From: Bacteroidales bacterium
GTDB lineage: Bacteria > Bacteroidota > Bacteroidia > Bacteroidales > Muribaculaceae
Assembly (NCBI GenBank): GCA_900752535.1
Contig: CAADVV010000356.1
Span: 1 to 21,356, forward strand
DNA: 21,356 bases
Direction of reading: 5' to 3'
Shown here piece after piece: positions 15,784 through 21,356 of this stretch. Position 1 is the stretch's first letter. Each line of letters opens with the position of its first letter. The notes under the pieces are model-generated. The model did not search any database, was not told the DNA's origin, and was given only the letters and a program-made list of their open reading frames with translations. Both the position numbers and the translations under genes were made by a program.

Positions 15784-15845
15784 CAAAATTAACATTTTGT
15801 TTTAACATTTGCAAAAGTAAGTTTGACTTGTTTTTTGCCCTCAAA
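15784..15845 (-). promoter_or_regulatory. Tandem overlapping promoters of the rprX-rprY operon, with inverted repeat
   Basis: On the minus strand a downstream promoter has TTTG (15812-15815), a 20-base spacer and TAATTTTG (15784-15791). An upstream promoter has TTTG (15842-15845), a 22-base spacer and TACTTTTG (15812-15819). The TTTG of the upstream -7 is therefore the -33 of the downstream promoter. A 7-base inverted repeat (ACAAAAT at 15783-15789, ATTTTGT at 15794-15800) covers the downstream -7 and could be an operator. The remaining leader, to 15661, holds no gene. Confidence 0.55.
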
Positions 15846-15866
15846 AGAGAAATGGCCTGATACGAT

Positions 15867-15898
15867 TAAAGGCCGGGACAGTCGATGCCCGGCCTTTA
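15867..15898 (-). terminator. Terminator of the CotH-like gene
   Basis: TAAAGGCCGGG (15867-15877) pairs with CCCGGCCTTTA (15888-15898) in a perfect 11-base-pair stem with a 10-base loop. It follows the CotH-like gene stop by 22 bases; the minus-strand transcript has CCTTTAATCG after the GC-rich part. It separates that gene from the rprX promoters. Confidence 0.75.
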
Positions 15899-15920
15899 TC
15901 AGAGAGAAAAGACTCCCGAT

Positions 15921-17669
15921 TTATCTTATGACGACACGCATGGGTGCTGTCGCAGTCGAGGTCGTGATGATATAGAGTCCGGGGCTGAGGGTGATGGTCG
16001 AGTGTCCGCGTTTGACGAGACGTCCGGTGAGGTCATGGGCTGTGATGATAGCATTTTCATCGGCTATGACTGAGCGACCCTTGATGGTTACCTGCTGATT
16101 GTTGTCGCGGTCTATGTCACTTATAGATGTCTCGTTGGTGAGAGTGACGGTGGCCGAGTCGCCGTTCTTGACGAAAACTACCCGTTTGACGTTTACGGGT
16201 GTTGCGATGTGGACATTAAATGAGCTGCCGTTTACCAGCGTCAGAGGTTTCTCCGGCTCAATAAACATATTGTCCTCCGGAGCTCCCCAGTTGTCCGCTC
16301 CCCATTTGCTGTCGGCAATCTTGAACTCATTGCTGACTGTCACGTCGCGCAGTTCATACGAGCCGTTGCCTGTCGAAGTGAACTCCCATGCGTCGTCGGC
16401 ATTCCAGCCATTAAACGTGCCGCGCAGATAGATGCCTGAGGGTTCGTCGCCGAGGTCGGCTTCTACGCCGTAGGATGATGCCAGAAAACGTGTGCGATTA
16501 TGGATGCGACGTTTAATTTCGTGCGCCTTAGCCGGAACGTCAGGGTTGCCGTATGAGGGCCAGCGTTCCGCGTCAGCAACGGCAGCTTTGGCGATGCTCG
16601 CTGCGAACTCGTCGATATAGGCCATCAGTGGCTTGTAGTCGTTGTCTACAAAATCTTTGAAGCGCTCTTTGGCTGCCTTTTGGAACGAATCGAATTTCAC
16701 CAGACGGTGAATCCAGGTCTGACCCCAGTCGGGGTTCTCATAGATATGGATGTCGTCAGAACGGTTGAAGGTATTGCCGAAATCCCATACTGGTCCCCAT
16801 ATCCATTTTTGGTCTGCGCCGCGATCGCGGTGGAGATAGCATGAGCCGTGAAATGATTCCTGGCCGTCCATTATTTCCTGGATGATGAAGAATCTGGCCA
16901 GTGACTCTTTGTCGATATATGTCTCCCAGAGGGATGAAGACGGGTCATCGTTGTAGATGGCGTTGTCCATTGACTGAAACTGGTTTTTGAGCCAGTTTTC
17001 CTGCTCGGGGCTAACGTCTTCGGGGCTCTTGTGGGTGACGCGCAGAGGTTGTCCGTCGCCGTCGGTCAGCTTGATTTGTTCTGCAGGCTCTTCGTCATAG
17101 TTATCAATCTCGCAGAGCCATCCGCCGGTAACATCGGTTGACGGGACCTCATCTTCCTGATCGAAGATGTTGACGCGGTCTTTGTCGACGCGTATATTTT
17201 CGACGAGGAAATAGAGACCTACGTAGTCGCCGTTAAGTATCAGCTCTACTGGTTTCATGCCGGGCGTCCAGGCCAGCGGTGCCAGTTCGGACATCTTGAA
17301 GCCTACAGCCTCGCGCAGAAATCCGAGATTGTCATCGGCATGTGCCAGCAACACGAAATGTTTGCTTTTCTTCATGCCCATCAGGCCGGCCTTATCTTTT
17401 AGTTTTATGCGATAGGGCTTTTTGTCAAATCCTGTCCAGGTGTAGTTGCCGCGGCCTCTGATTTCAAGCTCTCCGCTAAATGCTTCAACATCCGCGGCGC
17501 CGCGCGGGTCAAGAGAATAAGTGGCGTCGACATAGTTGTCTTTCGACGTGATGGCTACGCCTCCATCGGTGTTGATGGTGATTACGGGCAGAGTGCCTGA
17601 CGGCTGCGCGGCCGAAGAGCACATGACAGCGCAAAGAAACAGCCAGATTGCTGAAAATCTTAGATTCAT
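15921..17669 (-). CDS. Secreted CotH-kinase-family protein with C-terminal carbohydrate-binding-like and sorting-tail-like modules
   Basis: CotH proteins are secreted atypical kinases, first known from Bacillus spore coats, and are common in gut Bacteroidetes with unclear targets. The 582-residue protein has a signal peptide (about 1-21). The CotH domain (about 66-400) shows LEIRGRGNYTW (68-78), KKPYRIKLKDKAGL, a run of FVLLAHADD, PVELILNGDYVGLYFLVENIRVDKDRVNI (140-168), ESLARFFIIQEIMDGQESFHGSCYLHRD (255-282) and WIWGPVWDFGNTF (289-301). The last motif has glycine where Bacillus-type proteins usually carry a second aspartate (WDxD), so activity is uncertain. Residues 413-490 (YLRGTFNGWNADDAWEF) look like a starch-binding-type beta-sandwich. 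The last 40 residues (AHDLTGRLVKRG, LSPGLYII, RVVIR) resemble a type IX secretion sorting tail. The ATG at 17667-17669 is chosen because the upstream in-frame extension passes over the promoter and the signal peptide begins here. Confidence 0.85.
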   Translation of the reverse strand: MNLRFSAIWLFLCAVMCSSAAQPSGTLPVITINTDGGVAITSKDNYVDATYSLDPRGAADVEAFSGELEIRGRGNYTWTGFDKKPYRIKLKDKAGLMGMKKSKHFVLLAHADDNLGFLREAVGFKMSELAPLAWTPGMKPVELILNGDYVGLYFLVENIRVDKDRVNIFDQEDEVPSTDVTGGWLCEIDNYDEEPAEQIKLTDGDGQPLRVTHKSPEDVSPEQENWLKNQFQSMDNAIYNDDPSSSLWETYIDKESLARFFIIQEIMDGQESFHGSCYLHRDRGADQKWIWGPVWDFGNTFNRSDDIHIYENPDWGQTWIHRLVKFDSFQKAAKERFKDFVDNDYKPLMAYIDEFAASIAKAAVADAERWPSYGNPDVPAKAHEIKRRIHNRTRFLASSYGVEADLGDEPSGIYLRGTFNGWNADDAWEFTSTGNGSYELRDVTVSNEFKIADSKWGADNWGAPEDNMFIEPEKPLTLVNGSSFNVHIATPVNVKRVVFVKNGDSATVTLTNETSISDIDRDNNQQVTIKGRSVIADENAIITAHDLTGRLVKRGHSTITLSPGLYIITTSTATAPMRVVIR

Positions 17670-17763
17670 GGTTTTTGTTTTGTGTGAAAACGAGATAAAT
17701 GTCTGAAAAATCTCTTGTACGATGCAATTAGACAATTTGAATGCACCGACCGGAATTAAGGTA

Positions 17764-17771
17764 CAAAGATA
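17764..17771 (-). promoter_or_regulatory. Likely -7 element of the CotH-like gene
   Basis: TATCTTTG on the minus strand is a perfect TAnnTTTG, giving a leader of about 90 bases. The bases just upstream (AAATAATTGCG) are identical to those before the dnaA -7 element. No good -33 TTTG is present at the usual spacing. Confidence 0.5.
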
Positions 17772-17846
17772 CGCAATTATTTCCAAATCATGATGTCCCC
17801 GACAAAATAGACGTCAGATATAAGCCTCCGTCACCGAAAAAATACC

Positions 17847-17854
17847 TATCTTTG
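17847..17854 (+). promoter_or_regulatory. Likely -7 element of the secreted protein-kinase operon
   Basis: TATCTTTG, a perfect TAnnTTTG, lies 53 bases before the ATG at 17908. It shows that the longer frame beginning GTG at 17854 cannot be the real start, since transcription would begin near 17858. The -33 position is weak. It is 75 bases from the divergent CotH gene -7. Confidence 0.5.
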
Positions 17855-17907
17855 TGGTCAGCTCTTCCTCTATGGCATCACACATGCTGAATAAAAACAA
17901 TCGACAT

Positions 17908-18525
17908 ATGAAAATCATTACAACAATTCTGATGGCTTTGGTACTTTTGATTGCCGGCGCAGAGACCGCATCGGCGCAAGGTCTGCCCCCGGCGCTTCAG
18001 AAATATACCAAAGCGAACAAGAAAAAGTCAAAAGACGGCGTCTCATCTCCCCACGGACTAAAAGTCAGACTTAAAGATAAAGGCGTAACACGAATTGAGA
18101 TATATCGTGACACCGAGAGTTCAATGACCGGACAGCCACACACCGTCTCTTTCGATAACCGTCGCATTACATACCATATAGGTGAGCCCGGCGAAGATGT
18201 CGATGGCATAGTCGACACATATTACAATAACGATAAGGAAGCACTGGACAATGCTATCGCCCGTATAGACCGTGCAGGCCTTAGAATGGTTACAGCCAAG
18301 GCCGGAGAAAACGTCAGGGGCGTGACAAGGCTTAAAATCTTTAAGAACGACAAATTCTGGATGTCGCTTCAGGTCTCGCCTCAGGCTACAAACGTGGCCG
18401 GAAGTTTCATGAGTGTTGTCAACGACCTGGAGGATATGATGGGATTTGTGCCTGAGATAAAACCTTTGGTTCCAGATCCCGATTCCGACATAAATGATGA
18501 TCCCGGAATCGATGTTTATTATTGA
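17908..18525 (+). CDS. Secreted protein of unknown function, two-fold internal repeat, upstream of the kinase
   Basis: I do not recognise this 205-residue protein. Residues 1-23 form a clear signal peptide (hydrophobic IITTILMALVLLIAG, cleavage after TASA), so it enters the periplasm or beyond. The mature N-terminus is basic (KYTKANKKKSKDG). Two similar segments, GVTRIEIYRD at 59-68 and GVTRLKIFKND at 138-148, are 79 residues apart, which suggests two copies of a small alpha/beta domain. The C-terminus (from about 188) is acidic and proline-rich and ends IDVYY. The start at 17908 fits the signal peptide and the upstream promoter; the frame is open further back to 17854. The stop is 30 bases before the kinase gene, so the pair is probably one operon and the protein could be a ligand, partner or substrate of the kinase's outer domain. 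That role is inference from position only. Confidence 0.75.
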   Translation: MKIITTILMALVLLIAGAETASAQGLPPALQKYTKANKKKSKDGVSSPHGLKVRLKDKGVTRIEIYRDTESSMTGQPHTVSFDNRRITYHIGEPGEDVDGIVDTYYNNDKEALDNAIARIDRAGLRMVTAKAGENVRGVTRLKIFKNDKFWMSLQVSPQATNVAGSFMSVVNDLEDMMGFVPEIKPLVPDPDSDINDDPGIDVYY

Positions 18526-18555
18526 ACCGATAACTAACAAGTTTACCTGACAGCA

Positions 18556-20040
18556 ATGGCTATTACTCAAGGACTTAATCCCGGGTCCGTATTGCGAGCC
18601 GGAACCTATCGTATTGACTCAGTGCTGGGGCAGGGCGGTTTCGGTATTACATACCTTGCCACAGATCTCACTCTTGAACGACGTGTCGCCATCAAGGAAT
18701 TTTTCCCGAAGGATTTCTGTGACAGAGACGGCTCGACGAGCCATGTCACTCTATGCACCCAGTCGAGTTATGACTTCGTAGACCGTCTCAAGGCAAAATT
18801 TCTCAAAGAGGCGCGGAACATCGCCAAATTTGACCATCCCGGCATCATCAAGATACATGCGGCGTTTGAGGAGAACAACACCGCATATTATGTCATGGAC
18901 TTTATCGACGGCTATTCACTCGGTGACCTTATCAGCCAGGTCGGAGTCATGCCGGAGCGTTCGGCGATAGACTATATTATTAAGGTGGGAAAGGCGCTTG
19001 AATATGTCCATGCGCGCCGCATCAATCATCTTGACATCAAACCTGCCAACATCATGGTGCGCCGCATAGACCGGGAGCCTATACTGATTGACTTCGGTCT
19101 GTCGAAGCAATATGACCAGGAGGGCAATCAGACATCCACGACCCCCACGGGCATCAGTCACGGCTATGCACCAATGGAGCAGTATACAGATGGGGGCGTT
19201 CACGAATTCTCGCCTCAGACCGATATTTATTCTCTGGCAGCCACACTCTATTATTTAATCTCGGGTATAGTGCCGCCGGTTGCCTCACGGCTTATCGACG
19301 AGCCGTTGAGATTCACGGATGCGTTTTCTGATTCTCTCAAACAGGCGATTTCCAAAGCGATGTCGCCGGGTCGGAAGATGCGTCAGTCATCTGTCGAAGA
19401 ATTCCTGTGTGACATCGAAGCCGCCAAGGACTCGCCTACCGAGCCTATTGTGACGCCACCGTCGACCGCTCCCGAAACTGTGATTGTCAATCCTGTACGA
19501 GAAGACCCCGCCGCCACAAAAGTAGTAACTCCGGAAGTCCAGGAAGAGGAAGCTCAGGAAGAACAACCTAAAAAGAAGAAACACATCATTCTGTGGGCTC
19601 TGGCCGCTGTTTTCGTCGGTCTTATCCTGCTCGTTGTGTTCGCCCCTGACACTGAAACGAAGTCCGAAAGTGAAGCGGCAACTTCGGTCGCATCGGCTAC
19701 AGAGACGATTAATCAGTGGAACTCACCTCTCGGTCCGTGTGATTACGTCGGCGAGGTTAATGCCGGTCATCTTCCCAACGGACACGGTGTTGCGACGTTT
19801 ACCGGAGGCGAACTCAAAGGGAATGTCTACGACGGCGAATTTGTCAACGGCGTCTTCGAGGGACAGACCGATTACAAGCTTACTGACGGTTCGTCGTTCA
19901 AGGGTACGTTCCGTGATAACAAGTATGAGTCGGGAACATATACCATGGCCGACGGCACATATTATGTCGGAACTTTCAAAAACGGCGACGTCGACAAGGG
20001 CACATGGTATGACAAGAACGGCACCCCGATGCCGGATTAA
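18556..20040 (+). CDS. Transmembrane eukaryotic-like Ser/Thr protein kinase with C-terminal MORN-like repeats
   Basis: A 494-residue Hanks-type kinase predicted to phosphorylate proteins in the cytoplasm in response to an extracytoplasmic cue. The kinase domain (about 18-288) has the glycine loop GQGGFG (25-30), K47 in VAIKEF, the helix C E85, the catalytic loop HLDIKPANIM (158-167, D160, N165), DFG at 179-181 and the APE-like YAPMEQY (204-210). HLD replaces the common HRD, but D160 is kept, so the kinase looks active. A Pro/Glu-rich linker (about 292-337) leads to KKKK (339-342) and one transmembrane segment (about 343-362). The outer part has MORN-like repeats at about 397-486 (YDGEFVNGVFEG, SFKGTFRDNKYESG, YYVGTFKNGDVDKGTWYDKNG). 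MORN repeats are usually cytoplasmic, so this topology is notable. PASTA domains, the usual outer part of bacterial kinases, are absent. Confidence 0.92.
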   Translation: MAITQGLNPGSVLRAGTYRIDSVLGQGGFGITYLATDLTLERRVAIKEFFPKDFCDRDGSTSHVTLCTQSSYDFVDRLKAKFLKEARNIAKFDHPGIIKIHAAFEENNTAYYVMDFIDGYSLGDLISQVGVMPERSAIDYIIKVGKALEYVHARRINHLDIKPANIMVRRIDREPILIDFGLSKQYDQEGNQTSTTPTGISHGYAPMEQYTDGGVHEFSPQTDIYSLAATLYYLISGIVPPVASRLIDEPLRFTDAFSDSLKQAISKAMSPGRKMRQSSVEEFLCDIEAAKDSPTEPIVTPPSTAPETVIVNPVREDPAATKVVTPEVQEEEAQEEQPKKKKHIILWALAAVFVGLILLVVFAPDTETKSESEAATSVASATETINQWNSPLGPCDYVGEVNAGHLPNGHGVATFTGGELKGNVYDGEFVNGVFEGQTDYKLTDGSSFKGTFRDNKYESGTYTMADGTYYVGTFKNGDVDKGTWYDKNGTPMPD

Positions 20041-20092
20041 ACCAGTTTAACGAAACTAAAATTTATAATCCGATATAGAATCAAAAAAACAA

Positions 20093-21356
20093 ATGGCACA
20101 GAAACCGTCAATACCTAAGGGCACGCGCGATTTCACTCCCGTGGAAATGGCGCGGCGTAATTATATATTCCAGACAATCAGCGATGTTTTCCGCCTATAT
20201 GGCTATCGTCAGATTGAGACTCCGGCAATGGAAAATCTGTCGACACTGATGGGAAAATACGGTGAGGAAGGAGACAAACTGCTGTTCAAAATCCTCAACT
20301 CGGGCAACTTTATGAAAGGCATCGACCCGGCGATGTTTGATGGCAGCGAAGAAAACGCGCCCCGTCTGGCCGCCCGTCTGTGTGAAAAAGGCCTGCGTTA
20401 TGACCTGACTGTGCCTTTCGCCCGTTTTGTCACGATGCACCGTAACGAGATACAGTTCCCGTTCAAACGCTATCAGATTCAGCCCGTCTGGCGTGCCGAC
20501 CGTCCCCAGAAAGGCCGTTACCGCGAATTTTATCAGTGTGACGCCGACGTTGTCGGTTCCGATTCACTCACCAATGAGGTTGAGCTGCTGTCGATGATTG
20601 ACGAGGTGTTCTCGCGTCTGGGCGTATCTGTCACCATCAAGCTCAACAACCGCAAAGTACTCGCCGGCATAGCCGAGCTTATCGGCCGTCCCGAAAAGCT
20701 GATAGACATCACTGTCGCCATCGACAAAATCGACAAAATCGGTATTGACGCAGTCAAAGAGGAACTGGCTGAACGCGGCCTTACAGCCGATGAGGTTGAC
20801 CGCCTCGTGCCCGTCATCTCTATCTCCGGAACACTCGACGAACGTCTCGACACTCTCGACAAGGCTCTCGCTGACAGTGAAACCGGACGTCTCGGTGTCA
20901 GCGAGCTGCGCACCGTCATCGAGGGTATCCGTGCCGTAGGCCTGCGCAACTCTCTTGACCTCGATGTCTCACTGGCCCGCGGTCTTAACTATTATACTGG
21001 CACTATAATCGAGGTCAAGGCCAACGACTATGCCATCGGCTCGATTTCAGGCGGTGGCCGCTATGACAACCTGACCGGCGTCTTTGGGATGCCGGGTGTT
21101 TCGGGTGTCGGCGTATCATTCGGAGCCGACCGTATTTATGATGTGCTCAATGGTCTCGGCCTCTATCCGGCTGACCTGCTTAGTTCGACAAAAGTGCTGT
21201 TTGTCAACTTCGGTGGTGCCGAGTCGCTTAAGGCCCTTGAGGCCGTTCGCGCTGTTCGTGCAGCCGGAGTAGCCGCCGACTTCTATCCGGATGCGGCCAA
21301 GCTCAAAAAGCAGATGAAATATGCCGATGACCTCGCCATCCCATATGTCGCCATCA
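20093..21356 (+). CDS. hisS: Histidyl-tRNA synthetase, N-terminal 421 residues, cut by window edge
   Basis: Charges tRNA-His with histidine in the cytoplasm. The frame runs from the ATG at 20093 to the window end without a stop. The class II core is visible: motif 1 region with IPKGTRDFTPVEM (7-19) and RLYGYRQIETPAMEN (34-48), the substrate loop RYDLTVPFARFV (102-113), motif 2 with VWRADRPQKGRYREFYQCDADVVG (132-155), the histidine-binding LARGLNYYTGTIIEV (294-308), GGGRYDNL (320-327) and motif 3 GVGVSFGADRI (338-348). The anticodon-binding domain begins near 366 and is cut. The internal layout follows the longer form seen in Bacteroidetes. It is 52 bases after the kinase gene on the same strand; no terminator was seen between them, so read-through is possible. 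Confidence 0.96.
   Translation, partial: MAQKPSIPKGTRDFTPVEMARRNYIFQTISDVFRLYGYRQIETPAMENLSTLMGKYGEEGDKLLFKILNSGNFMKGIDPAMFDGSEENAPRLAARLCEKGLRYDLTVPFARFVTMHRNEIQFPFKRYQIQPVWRADRPQKGRYREFYQCDADVVGSDSLTNEVELLSMIDEVFSRLGVSVTIKLNNRKVLAGIAELIGRPEKLIDITVAIDKIDKIGIDAVKEELAERGLTADEVDRLVPVISISGTLDERLDTLDKALADSETGRLGVSELRTVIEGIRAVGLRNSLDLDVSLARGLNYYTGTIIEVKANDYAIGSISGGGRYDNLTGVFGMPGVSGVGVSFGADRIYDVLNGLGLYPADLLSSTKVLFVNFGGAESLKALEAVRAVRAAGVAADFYPDAAKLKKQMKYADDLAIPYVAI

Noticed and set aside
17670..17786. N-terminal extension of the CotH-like protein by 39 codons
   Set aside because: It crosses the likely promoter at 17764-17771, and a clean signal peptide begins at the internal ATG.
20061..20073. TATAAT sequence upstream of hisS as a sigma70-type -10
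   Set aside because: Bacteroidetes primary promoters use TAnnTTTG rather than TATAAT, and no -35 partner is seen.

Overview
The window looks like chromosomal core sequence from a Bacteroidales gut anaerobe, most likely Muribaculaceae or a close relative (family level is inference). The evidence is an OmpR/HK pair closely resembling Bacteroides RprX/RprY, a GldB-like lipoprotein, a Bacteroidetes-type DnaA, a class II ribonucleotide reductase, a CBM48-CE1-type esterase, and upstream sites fitting the Bacteroidetes promoter (TTTG, about 19-22 bases, TAnnTTTG) rather than a sigma70 promoter. No rRNA, tRNA, CRISPR array, insertion sequence, integrase or phage gene was seen. Base composition appears even throughout.

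Layout. 1-1434 (-): N-terminal part of a B12-dependent ribonucleotide reductase, cut by the window edge. 1689-2435 (+): FMN nitroreductase. 2524-5190 (-): secreted esterase and DnaA. 5467-7535 (-): an N-acetylmuramoyl-alanine amidase followed by an MCE/MlaD protein, both envelope functions. 7615-8640 (+): GldB-like lipoprotein, whose 3' end overlaps that of an EamA transporter (8628-9563, -). 9658-12409 (-): ispE, grpE and dnaJ. 12525-13346 (+): secreted DUF3298-type protein. 13432-15660 (-): rprX-rprY-like two-component operon with a long leader and tandem promoters. 15921-17669 (-): secreted CotH-like protein. 17908-20040 (+), divergent from it: a secreted protein of unknown function and a membrane-anchored eukaryotic-like Ser/Thr kinase with MORN-like repeats outside the membrane. 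20093-21356 (+): hisS, cut by the window edge.

How they fit together. Most genes are housekeeping: DNA precursor synthesis, replication initiation, protein folding, isoprenoid precursors, histidyl-tRNA charging and the cell envelope. The least described part is 15921-20040. There a CotH-like protein and the operon for a secreted protein plus transmembrane kinase face away from each other, with a perfect Bacteroidetes -7 element for each direction. Two core proteins depart from family signatures: DnaA in its DNA-binding motif and DnaJ in one zinc-ligand cysteine. Perfect hairpins separate most transcription units. Three start sites were moved downstream from the longest open frame: ispE, the CotH protein and the secreted protein at 17908. 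No stretch longer than 300 bases lacks a gene.
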